Origin: Piromyces finnis
Taxonomy: Eukaryota; Neocallimastigomycota; Neocallimastigomycetes; Neocallimastigales; Neocallimastigaceae
NCBI GenBank assembly: GCA_002104945.1
Contig: MCFH01000007.1
Span: forward strand, 186,001-250,000
Length of the DNA: 64,000 bases
Direction of reading: 5' to 3'
The stretch's first letter is position 1, and each line of letters begins with the position of its first letter. Positions 13,771 through 26,290 of this stretch are shown here, piece after piece. The position numbers and the translations under genes were made by a program. Below the pieces are notes generated by a model. It saw nothing but the letters and a program-made list of their open reading frames with translations, was not told the DNA's origin and did no database searches.

Positions 13771-16700
13771 ATGGTAGAAAACGCAGAAAACGAGGCAAGC
13801 ACGGATAATTTATATGATAATGATGAATCGGTATCACCAACATCAAATAATAATAAAAAAACTGAGAAAATATCACTATCTCCTCATGGCTATTTATCAG
13901 ATTTATTTTTTTTATGGGTTTTCAGGTTCATAAGATTATGCAAAAGCTTTGATGTAAATAATATTCAATTACTACTAGGAAAGACAGAAACAGCAAAATA
14001 TATGGGAAAAAAACTATATAAATCCTGGAGATATGAAATAGGATCTCATTCAAGGTATCATTAAAAAAATTATTATTGAACAATATAATTCTTATTACAG
14101 TTAGTTTAATATGAAGAATTATCGAAAATTTTAAAATAAGAAAATTGATACAAAAAAAGTTTAAAATTTAGCAAAAATAAAATGATATATTAATTAATTA
14201 TTAAGATTTTTTAATTAATACAGAAAAAAAATAAATAAATAAATTTCACTTCTTAATTTATTTAGAATGGACAATATAAAAGAAATACAAAGAATGGAAT
14301 TTTATAACAATTTTATAATAATATTCTAGATGGATTTTAAATTAAAATTTCATTAATGTTATATTAATCTTAAAATAATAAACATTTCTTTATCTTTCTA
14401 TTTAAAAAAAAAAAATAAATAAAAGTACATTGTACATTTTTCAATAATCATTATATTTTAAATTTTTATTATGTTTATTATTTTATTTATAATAACATCT
14501 TAAATTAAATACTATGCAGACAACCTTCAGTTTTGAGATCATTATTTCGAGTATTAGGTAAGAATTTTGCGTTATTGGCAATCTGGAAAGTATTTTGGAT
14601 TTTCTTTACATGGTGTGGTGCCTATTGGTTATTAAAGCAAAGTATTTTATATATTGAAAATTATCATGACCCTCAAAAAAAGAATGAACCTGAATATGCT
14701 GGACACTTATATGCATTAGGATTATTGATATCTTCAGTGATATCATCGATATGTTTTCACCAACTTTATATTCATGGAACAAAAATTGGTATTCAAGTAA
14801 TTATCTTAAAATTAAATACATATATCTATTTATATAAATACAATAATTAATAATTTTATATATTATTAAAAGAAAAAAAAAAATAAGTAAAATAATTATT
14901 ATATATCGAATTTTCATTAATCTTATATCATTTGACATAATAATAATAAATAACATTAAATAGGCTCGTGCAGGTTTAATGGTACTTATTTATCGTAAAT
15001 CTTTAAAACTAAGTTCATTATCGAATGGTATTGGAAATATTGTTAATTTAATTTCCAATGATTGTAACCGAGTAGCTGAAATTTGCATTAATTTCCATTT
15101 CCTTTGGTCTTCAGTCATTGAAGCTTTAAGTAATTTATACATTATATAATTAGATTTTTTCTTTAACAATATTAAATAATTTAAATTTTTTTCTAATATT
15201 ATTATTTTTTAATTTTTCATTTATTATAAAATAAAATAAATACAATTATCTTAAAACTACGAATATATTTCAATAATATTAACATTTCGAATATATAATA
15301 ATAGTTATTGTCATTATTGCATTAATAGAAATTGGATATTCAGCTTTACCAGCATTATTTATTATTATATTTGTCTTATTACCATTACAAATTTTTTTAC
15401 CAAAATATGCATCAACTACTTCACTCAAAACTACTTTTGCCGTCACAAAACGTGTTCAATTGATGTCAGAAATTTTAACAGTTATGCGTCTTATTAAGAT
15501 GTATGCATGGGAAAAATTCTTTGTAAAAAAAGTAAATGAGGCAAGAGAAAATGAAATGAATCTTATTAAAAAAGCGTTGCGTTATAAAACCATTAGTTTT
15601 ATGATTGTATTTACAGCACCAATGTTAACTACATTTTTATGCTTAATAACCTACCAAACACTAGAAAAAAAGCAAATGAAACCAGCTGTCACATTTACTA
15701 TTTTATCATTATTCAATACATTAAGATATCCGATGACTATGTTACCAACAGCTATTCGTAGTATTATTGGTATATTTCTATATATATATTATTATTATTT
15801 TTATTATTATTATTATTCTTACATAAAAATTACACATTCAGTAAATTATATAGTAAAATTATATAATAATTATCAATTAAAATAATTTTTGTTTATTGAA
15901 ATAAAATAAAATGTTTATTATATAATAATTATAATTATTTATTATTATATAATGATGGAATTAACATAATTAACAATCTATAAAATTAATACATCATAGG
16001 TGCACAAGTTGCATTTAAAAGATTAGATGAATTCTTTATTCTTCCAGAAGCTGAAGATTACATTAATTATGATAGTGGAAAAAATAAAGAAAATGTTATT
16101 GAAGTTGTATGTATAATCAGTAATATATAAAACAAGCTTAAAAAAATTCATATATATTTAAGTTACTTAATTAAAAATGATATACATAATAATCCAATTT
16201 TATTCATAACTAATATAAAATTAAAAAAAGGTTGATGGTTGTTTTGAGTGGCAAGGTTCTGAAAATCCAGCTATTAATAATATTAATTTAAATATTAAAC
16301 ATGGGCAACACGCTGTTATTATTGGTGATTTTGCATCTTGTTCTACATTAATAGCAGCAATTACAGGTCAGATTCGACTAGTATCAGGAAATATTGATAT
16401 TAATGGGTATGTGAATTTATACATTAACATATAATTATTAATTGAATTATATCTATAATAGTATCATATTGCATAATAAATCCGGCAATAAAAGAATTAT
16501 TAGTATACTATAGTAATATAATACTATTATACTATTTTTAATTATTAGATCAATTGGTTATATACCTCAAGAACCATGGATTATTAATGGAACTATACAA
16601 GATAATATTATTTTTGGGCAATCATTTAATGAGGAACGTTATAATAAAATCATTGATTTGTGTCTGTTATCTAGAGATATATCAATTTTCCCACAAGGAG

Positions 16701-19271
16701 ACAAGACAGAATTAACTGATCGTGGAGCAAATCTTTCCCCAAGCCAACGTCAAAAAATTTCAATTGCTAGATGTTTATATAATGAAGCAGATTTGATTTT
16801 AATTGAGGATTCATTTTGGTTAGAATATAAATTTTAGTATAAATGTTTTATAATCAATTAAAATTAAATTTATTGACTTGTATTTAAAAATTTATTTTGT
16901 TATAAATAGTGTTTTTGAACCTCAAGTTGCTAAATTATTATTTAAAAATTGTGTGAAAGAATTCTTAAAAGATAAAGCTATTTTGTTTGTCACACAACAA
17001 AGTCAAGTAAGTCATGAAATGATATTTTTATGGAATTTCCACTATCATTATAATAAATAATATCTAAAATAACTATATATTTATTAAAATAATAAGTTTT
17101 TACCTGAATGTGATACTATTATCATTATTGAAGATGGAGAAAGTATGTATTTTAATAATATATATTAATTTCATATATATAACAACATTTATAAAATATT
17201 TAAAATCAAAGAATTATAATATATTAATGATGAAAATTTCTTAACTCTATTTTTGATGAAAAAAAAAAAAAAAAGTTGTAGAACAAGGTAGTTTTGAGGA
17301 ATTAAAAGAAAGACAAGTTAGTTTTTCACAATTAGTTAATGATGAACAAATTGCATTAGATGATGAATTACTAGATTTCAATAGTAATGAAGAAGTTACA
17401 GATAGTCGTGCAAGATCTGTTCAAGAATATTTAGGTCTTCCAAGTGCAAATAATGGAGATATGACAATTCATCAACTAAATAATTTACAAGTAGAAGTCA
17501 CTGAAGCAACGATATCAAAAATTATAGAAAAGAATCAACGTTCAGTATTATCCGGTGCTCGTGTCTTATCAAATAATCAAGAAACTGTTCATAGAACAAT
17601 TGAACAAAATCAACTAACAATGCATAGTATTTTAGATATTGATGCAAATATAAATCGCCAAAATGAAACTGATATTACCTATAAATCAATGTACAAAAAA
17701 GCTTATATTAGTTATATAAAAAGTGCTATCGGTATACCCTTAACTATATTATTATTGATATTCTTTATTGTTGTACACTCCTTAAGATTTATTAGTGGTA
17801 TGAATTCAAATGAAAATGTTTTGTGTTTATAATATAAATATATTTATACTTATATAAGTTAATAATTAATCATTGTTAATACTTTCATTATAAAATTAAT
17901 AACTAAAATAACATATTTAATATTTATTAGATTATTGGTTAAAATACTTCATTGATAAAGATATGGACAATATATATTTATTAATTTATGCTGGTCTCAC
18001 TCTTGGTTTGGTTGTAGGAGCTATGATACGTGGATTTTTATTCTGTTCTGTTATTGCAAAGAAAAGTCAATCATTCCATAATGGAATCTTTAATGTAAGC
18101 ATATAAATAATCATGTTTTTTCTATTTTTTTATATTCATTTCAAAAATTCTATTTATATATATATATAATTAAAAAATATCAGAAAAATAATGATTAATA
18201 ACAATATATAATGTTTAAAAAAAAAAAAAAAAACATTTATTATAAAGTCTATTATGAGAGCACCAATGTATTTCTTTGATACAACACCATTAGGTCTAAT
18301 TTTAGCTGCATTTGCTAAACATTTGTATTTAATTGATGATTATCTCCCTGATACTATTTTCCAATTCTTACATTATTTCCCATTTATTGTTGGAACTGTA
18401 ATTATGGTATTAATTGTTGTTCCATACCTTTGGACTGTAATTATTGTCTTTATTTTTGCCGTTGTTGTCATTAGAACTTATTCTAGATTATCAGAGCATC
18501 GACTAGAACAATTAGAAAGTATGTATTTTTTTAATAATAAATAATAATAAGGATAATAATAATTAATGTATTTATTAATAAATAAAAAATTACAATTGGC
18601 ATTAGGTAATAGTAAAGCTCCATTATTTTTACATCTTTCAACCACATTGGAAGGTTTATTTAGCATTAGAGTTTATAGAACACAAGATAGATTTACCCAT
18701 TTGTACAAAACACTTGTTGATGAAAATCATAAAGCTCTTTTCTCTTTAATGTTTGGTAAAAATTAAATTTTATATATAAGAATTTATTTGAAAACTAAAT
18801 TTAGTTTCTTATTACTATTACTAATTATTTTAACTCATTTAATATTAATGTAGTTAAAACATGGGTTTCTTTCTATATTGATATTGTAGCATCAATATTT
18901 ATATATGTTGCCGCATTATTTTTAATATTATTTAAAGACTCCAACTTTTCTTTAACAGAAGTAACACCATCATCTACTGGTTTAGCTTTATCAAATGTAT
19001 TACAATTATTAGTCTTTTTACAATGGTTAATAAGAGCTATAAGTGATATTCATGGTGCAATGTATAGTTGCTCAACTTTAAGAATGTATACAGATCATGT
19101 TCCTTGTGAGGTAATATAGATATATAATGAATCATTATAATTATAATTGGTATTCTTAAACTGTATTAATATAATAAAATAAAAATAAAAGGCACCTGCA
19201 ATTGTAAACAGTAACAGACCACCAGAAGATTGGCCATCAAATGGAAAGGTAATAAAAAAGGAGAATACTAT

Positions 19272-19330
<59 letters not shown>

Positions 19331-19360
19331 TTTGATTCAATATAAATATTTAATACTATA

Positions 19361-19419
<59 letters not shown>

Positions 19420-20720
19420 AAAATATTATATATATAGATCGATTTTAGAAATGTTGTAGTAAGATATTATCAATATTCTATTGCAGTATTAAAAAACATT
19501 ACATTTAGTATTAGAGCTCATGAAACAGTTGGTGTGGTAGGAAAGAGTGGTATGTATCCTATATGTGATATTATTATATTATTTAAAAATTCTATTAATA
19601 ATAAAATCTTTCAATTTACCTTAAATAGAAAGTGGAAAAACAACATTAATGATGAGTTTATTAAGAATGGTAGAAGCTTCTGAAGGAAGCATATATATAG
19701 ATGGATTAAACATAAGAGATATGGGTTTACATGATATCAGAAGCCGTATAGCTATTATTCCACAAGGTTTTTTTTATATAATTTATTATTACAATTATTA
19801 ATTAATATGCAATTATTATAAACTTTAATTTAACTAATTTAATACTGACATCTGAAAAATGATGTTTAGAACCTGTACTATTTGCTGGTACTATTAGATC
19901 AAATCTTGATCCATTCGAAAGATTATCTGATAATGAAATATGGCAAGGTATACAATTATTAGACCTTTTTTTTATTTTTAATATTAAAATTATAATAGAA
20001 ATAGAAATTCTATAGTTTATGAATGCTAAAACTTAAATATTTTTATAAATTAATTAAGCCTTATCAGATGTGCATATTGCTGAGAGTATAGAGGAGATGC
20101 CATTAAAACTGGAAACACAGATTATAGGTATAATTTTAATATATTAATTGTATTATAGAATTGAATATTATATATATTAATATTTCGCTCTAAGATAATT
20201 TAAATTACTGAATTCTTAAATGATTAATAAAATAATTGAATTAAAAATTTTGAATTTTAGAAAATGGAAGAAACTTTACATTATCACAACGTTTATTATT
20301 TATGATCGCTAGGGCAATCTTATTAAATACAAAGATTGTCGTATTAGATGGTATATAAATAATACATATAAAAATGCATTAAATGCTTATAAAAATATAT
20401 ATATTCTCCTATATAGAATTTTTGTAACTTATTAAAACTATAAAATTATTAATTATTTTAGAGCCACTTGCTGCATTAGATTATGAAACAGGTGAATTAA
20501 TACAAAATACAATATGGAAATGTTTTGAAAATAAAACATTAATTATTATTGCTAGTCAATTAAGTCATATCATGAAAGCTGATAGAATTATGGTATTAGA
20601 AGGAGGTGTGTTTTAAAAGATAATAAAAATGTTTATTCCATTAAAATATTTTATTGCTATTTTAAAAATAAAAATACTTCACTACTATGATATTGTTACT
20701 AATTAGAATATATTATATTA

Positions 20721-20751
<31 letters not shown>

Positions 20752-21241
20752 AGGTCGTGTAACAGAATTTGATACACCTTACGGATTATTATCTAATCCA
20801 AATGGCTCCTTTACAAGAATCATAGAACAATCAGGTGATTTGGAAGCACAAAAAATAAAAAAAGATATTTTGTCAAAATTTATGCCACCTAAAAGCAATG
20901 AATCAGGATTGCATGTTATGTTTAAAGAAGATCCAAATCATGTTAGTAAACATGCTAATAAATTGAGTCAAAGTAGCAAACCACAATCAACACCAATGCC
21001 AAAATCATTAGAAAATGTATTTTATAATATTAGAAATAATTCTGAAACTATTAAAAACACCTCAAGTAGTTCCCAAAATACTGGTGGTTATACCAATTTA
21101 TTGAGTTTATATATTAATCCAAATGAGACAAAGGAAACTAAAGAGGAAAACAAACCAAAAACTCAAGAAGAAATTGAAAGAGATATCACTAATAGAAGAT
21201 CTGACGACTTTTTACGTGATAATAATATATTTATTGAATAA
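13771..21241 (+). CDS. ABCC/MRP-type ABC transporter with degenerate ATPase motifs
   Basis: 22 exons: 13771-14054, 14520-14796, 14964-15129, 15305-15769, 16000-16106, 16231-16406, 16549-16818, 16910-17006, 17097-17142, 17276-17797, 17931-18094, 18248-18518, 18606-18755, 18854-19110, 19192-19248, 19438-19549, 19629-19766, 19870-19947, 20059-20127, 20261-20350, 20462-20605, 20754-21241. They sum to 4428 nt, 1475 residues, all junctions in phase. Order is TMD1-NBD1-TMD2-NBD2 without the extra N-terminal TMD0 (ABCC4-like), with a low-complexity C-terminal tail of about 150 residues. NBD1 (about 434-630) lacks a Walker A (GDFASCST, residues 465-472, no Lys), has LSPSQ as signature and VTQQ where VTHQ is normal. 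NBD2 has an intact P-loop (GKSESGKT, 1138-1145) and Walker B VVLDE (E1266), but TLSQ in place of the signature and Ser1297 in place of the H-loop His. Full-length members export organic anions and conjugates; here ATP hydrolysis may be weak or absent. Confidence 0.9.
19270..19333. repeat. Intronic (TTTA)n microsatellite
   Basis: About 16 tandem units inside the ABC transporter intron between exons 15 and 16. Confidence 0.9.
19361..19416. repeat. Intronic (ATT)n microsatellite
   Basis: About 18 tandem trinucleotide units in the same ABC transporter intron, 28 bp after the TTTA array. Confidence 0.9.
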
Positions 21242-21668
21242 AACGTATATCCCTTTTTTTTCTTTTTACTTTTAATTTTTTTTCTTTATTAAACAAATAT
21301 TATTATAGAATAATAATAATAATATGAGTGTAATTATATATATGTTATTATATATAATACATTTAATTAATTATAATCAATTTTAATTTTTAATTTTATA
21401 TTATTAATATAATAGAAATTTCATTAACTTTACATACACATCTTTATAGAACATCAAAATAAAAGTATATAAAAATAACATAAAATTTTTTAATTATACA
21501 AAAAATATATATAACTATTTATTTAAATTTCAGTAAAAAAAAATTAATATTTAAAGTTTTAAAATTTCTTGTACTACAAATAATTTATATTAATATATAC
21601 AAATATAATACATTTAAAGTTTATTTAGTTATTTATTTATTTATTTAGTTAGTTAGTTAGTTAGTTAG

Positions 21669-21711
<43 letters not shown>

Positions 21712-23004
21712 TTCATTCATTTATTCATTCATTCATTTATTCATTTATTCATTCATTCAGTTAACAACTGGTATTATTATTTATATAAAAAACAATACTG
21801 TATAACATATATATAAGGAGTTGTGATATTTAAATATTAAATAAAAAAATATGATAAGTCTTTATACTTAAATATTTAATAAGTTGACAATGTAATAACT
21901 TAAAAGCTTAATATATTATAAATTTAAAAATAATAATAGCTTAATATAAAATACTTTTTTATATACTTAATATTTATAATCACTAATTTTTTTTTAAAAT
22001 ATGAAAGGGTTAAAAAAAAATTTCATATAAAAATATATTAAATTTAACAAAATATTTTAATTATCAAAAATTTAATTAAAAAATAAATTTATATTAAAAT
22101 AAATTTAAAAACGAAATTTATTAAATATAATTTTAATAACATTAAATTTTCTTTATCATCTATATTTTTTATATTATTTAAGAGGAAAAATATCATTTTT
22201 CAATATTTTTGCCTTATTAGAAATTAAAAAAAATTATAGTAATATATTTAATGTAAGCATTAGAAAAGTATTTTTATTTTGTCTCATAATAAACGATAAT
22301 GATTCTTATAATAATTAAATTAAATAAAATAATTATATTGAAAATAACTAAAAGTGAAAATATATATTTACATCTCAATATAAAACAATGAAAATAAAAG
22401 ATATAAAAGAAAAAGAGAGAAAGAGAGAAATAATATAATCACAAAATCAGTTATGAAAATTAATTTAATTTTAAATAATAAATTTTATATCAAATTATAA
22501 TGTAATAAAAATAAAATAAAAATTATCATCAATTGAAAATAGTAATGAATGAATTAATATCCATAACAATAATCTAGAATATAAATATATAATATATTTC
22601 TATATATGTTTATTTATAATAAGTAAATTGACATAAATATATAGCCATTGTATTAATTAAAATTAATTAAAACTTTTTGAAATATTTAACATTTTTTAAA
22701 AAAAAAAAAAAAAGAAAGAAAGAAATGTATAGCTACTATTAATAAAATAAAAAATATTATTTGAATAATTGAAACATACTATTTTAAAATAATTAAAATA
22801 TTTTTACTACTAATATTTTGAATCTTTTACTTAAATTATATAAATTGTTACACGTAATACTAATAATTAAAATTATACATTTTATTTATATACATATATA
22901 ATATTTCAATATGAAATAAAGTAAAATATAGTAAGAAAAAATAATAAAAGAAAGAATACCAAAATAAAAATTAATTATAATAATAAGTATTAAAATATTA
23001 CAAA
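21242..23004. other. Intergenic region with compound tetranucleotide repeat
   Basis: 1.8 kb A+T-rich spacer between two tandem + strand genes. The only clear structure is the tetranucleotide array listed separately. Confidence 0.6.
21621..21760. repeat. Compound tetranucleotide array (TTTA/TTAG/TTCA)
   Basis: About 140 bp with a strict 4-bp period in which blocks of TTTA, TTAG (six units), TTTA again and then interspersed TTCA/TTTA units follow one another. The pattern indicates slippage spreading single-base variants of one unit. Confidence 0.9.
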
Positions 23005-25361
23005 ATGGACATGCAATCAGCTAGTAGCAGCAGTTCAGATTTATCTAGTACAAGACCTAGAATTCCTGATTATTTACTAGATACACCAATTTGTCAAGCA
23101 AAAAAGAAAATGAAATTAACAAAAGACCAAACTGGAACCATGCCAATTCAACTTCCAACTCAATGGAATCCAAAAGATAAATGTTCACTTTTAGAGTTAT
23201 CAAAAGGAAATTTAAGAGTTTCATATAATGGTAAATTTTATATAAAAATAATATTACTTGAAGTATTATACATAAAGACATATAAAAATCTAATTAAATC
23301 AATTAAATGTAAGGTACTGGTAAGACTGATGGTGATGCTGCTGCAGTCAGAGCTAATTATCCAATGCCATATCAATGTGGTTTATTTTATTTTGAAGTTA
23401 CCATTATTAATAAAGGTCGTAATGGGTAATTGTTAATGTTAATGTTAATGTTACATTAAAGAATATATAATTTATATATAAAATTTTAAATTGTAATTTA
23501 TATTAAAAAGTATTTATTTAAACTATATATAATTATTTAGTTATATCGGAATTGGTTTTTGTACCGCTTCCGTAGATTTAAAGAAACTTCCAGGTTAATA
23601 TTATATTTATTGATTTATTTATTAATTTATTCACTGATTTGTTTTTTAACTATTATTAACTATTATTAATGAATTGTGATTATATTATTAAATCAATCTG
23701 GTATTTATAATTACCCAAAAAAGGTTGGGAAAACTATTCATGGGGTTATCATGGTGATGATGGACATTCCTTCTGTTTCTCTGGTACCGGTAAAGCTTAC
23801 GGACCAACTTTCACAACTAAAGATACTATTGGTTGCTGCATTAATTTTATGGATATGACAGTTTTTTACACAAAGAATGGTGTTAATTTAGGTATTGCAT
23901 TCCGTGATATTAAAAATGATTATTTATATTTCCCAGCTATTGGTCTTAGAACACCTGGTGAAGTTGTTGAAGCTAACTTTGGTCAAAAGAAATTTAAGTT
24001 TGATATTGAAAATTGTATAAAGGTAATAGAAAAATTAATGTTAAAAAAAAAAAAAGTTATATATATATAATAAATATTATTTACAATTACTTATTTAATA
24101 TTATACAATTAATTTATATATTTCTCCATAAAAATATTTAAATACATATCACTAAAACATTATAAATCTATCCCACCTATAAATAATATAAATAATATTT
24201 ATTTGAATTGGATTTATTAATAAAATATTTAAATATAAATATAAATAATGTTGTAATTTATATGCAATCAGGAAGAAAAAGCAAAATTATGGCACTATAT
24301 TAATTCAATTGATTTACCAATAATAAAACCAGATTATTCTAATATAATAAATAATAATAAATCATCTAATGGATTAAACGAACTTGTTTTACAATATTTG
24401 GTTCACCATGGTTACAGTGAAACCGCTCAAACATTTTATAATAACGCTTTTGCTAAAAGTGACAAAGCTAATAAACAAAAAGAAGAAAATAATATGGAAG
24501 AATGCGATATTGTCGGTGCTGGTGGTTTGAGTGGAATTGCTAATAAAAGTAATGAAATGATTAATATGGAAAGTTTAAAGAATCGTCAACGTAAGTAAAT
24601 TTGTAGATCTTTATATAACAATTCTTAACTTTAGAAGAAATATATATAATGTTACAATAGATATGAAACAATTACTAATTATTAGTTTATCTAAATATAC
24701 ATATATATAATATACAAAATAAAATTAATATTTGAATTATGAAAATTTATTATAAAAAATGTTATGCTAAAATAAAAATAGGCATAAAAGACTTTGTTTT
24801 AAAAGGTGATATTGATTCTGCCATTGATTTAACCAATCGTTTATACCCAACTGTTTTGGAAAATAATGATATATTATTATTCAACCTTCGCTGTAGAAAA
24901 TTTATAGAAATGATCCGTAAGAATGAAGAATTAGATATTAGTACAGACACAATAGATGATGATGCTATGGATGTTGATGATGATAAAAGCAAAAATATAA
25001 GTCAAAAAATAATCGAAACAATGAAATATGGTCAAGAACTTCAGAATTTATATGGAGAAGACGAAAGAGATGAAATTAAAAATACTTTAACTGTAATATT
25101 AATAACATAATATTATATTAATCAGATATATTAAATTAATAATAATAATCTAACATTATAAAATCTCTAATCTCTATTCTAAAAATACTATACATTATAA
25201 TAGGAAACATTTTCTCTATTCGCATATGAACATCCAAATAATAGTGTTTTAGCATATCTTCTTGAACCTTCAAGGAGAGAAATCGTCGCTAACCAATTGA
25301 ATGTAGCAATACTTGGTATGTATATTTAGAAATTAAAAATAAAAATAATTATATTCTTTTT

Positions 25362-25432
<71 letters not shown>

Positions 25433-25579
25433 TATAACAAAATAGAATCACAAGGTGAACCAGCAAGTCCAGCAATTGAAACATTATATAGACAAAGTGC
25501 TGTAGCAGTAAGAGAACTTGTAAAATATAATGTAGGAGCAGCTGCATTCATCAATGTTAAAAAGGATTGTCTTATGTAA
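23005..25579 (+). CDS. RanBP9/10-like protein (Gid1/Vid30), SPRY-LisH-CTLH-CRA
   Basis: Eight exons: 23005-23230, 23314-23425, 23541-23593, 23724-24022, 24272-24590, 24782-25092, 25204-25315, 25446-25579; 1566 nt, 521 residues, all in phase. Residues about 65-225 form a SPRY domain ([30 protein letters not shown]). A LisH motif follows at 265-290 ([22 protein letters not shown]), then CTLH from 337 ([13 protein letters not shown]) and a C-terminal CRA domain ([20 protein letters not shown]). This order defines RanBP9/RanBP10 and yeast Gid1/Vid30, a scaffold subunit of the GID/CTLH ubiquitin ligase that in yeast degrades gluconeogenic enzymes. An acidic insert (residues about 405-425) separates CTLH and CRA. 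The gene ends tail-to-tail with the CEP135-like gene. Confidence 0.95.
25370..25433. repeat. Intronic (TTTA)n microsatellite
   Basis: About 16 tandem units in the last intron of the RanBP9-like gene. Confidence 0.9.
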
Positions 25580-25643
25580 ATTTTCTGTATACAAATTTAT
25601 TATTGAATAAATAAAGCATAATTAAATATAAGAATTAATATAA

Positions 25644-25676
<33 letters not shown>

Positions 25677-26290
25677 TATGAACAAATAAAAAAAAAAAAA
25701 AAAATTAATGATAAAAATTAAATAATACAAATATATCATAAGATTCTTTGATTATATTATATTCATTATATTAAATTATAATAAATGTTTATATAAAATA
25801 AAAATTAAAAAAATAAAAATAAAAGTAAAAAAAAAAAATTACTATTATGTAATATTAATAAGAAACAAATAATCTATTTATACAATAAACACAATAAACA
25901 TAAATATTAATAAAGTTATTTTTCGAATTTATTAATTTACAATAATTTTTTTATTTTAAATAAAATTCATGCTTTCATCTCAATATTAAAAGAATCTAAA
26001 AAAAAAAAGAATATTAAAAAAAAAAAATAAAAATTAAATTACTTTATAAATATTTTTCTTAATATTTTAATATATATTAATTAATATTATGTTGTATAAT
26101 AAAATGTATATTATAAATAAAAGTTTATTATATATAGTATTAAATAATACTTTTTTCATTGTCAAAAAATTAATAATTTAAGTATTTATAAGAACCATTA
26201 AAATTATAATTTTTTTTTAATACAAAACAAAATTAAAAAAAAAAAAAATTAAAATTAAAATACTGAAGCTTTACAAATTATATAAATTAT
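25580..26290. other. Convergent intergenic spacer
   Basis: About 700 bp between two convergent genes; several long A runs (for example 25650-25674) are consistent with 3' ends of both transcripts. Nothing else is seen. Confidence 0.6.

Noticed and set aside
13646-13876. Minus-strand open frame overlapping the ABC transporter start
   Set aside because: It ends in a run of Phe from the A tract and is antisense to a well-supported exon.
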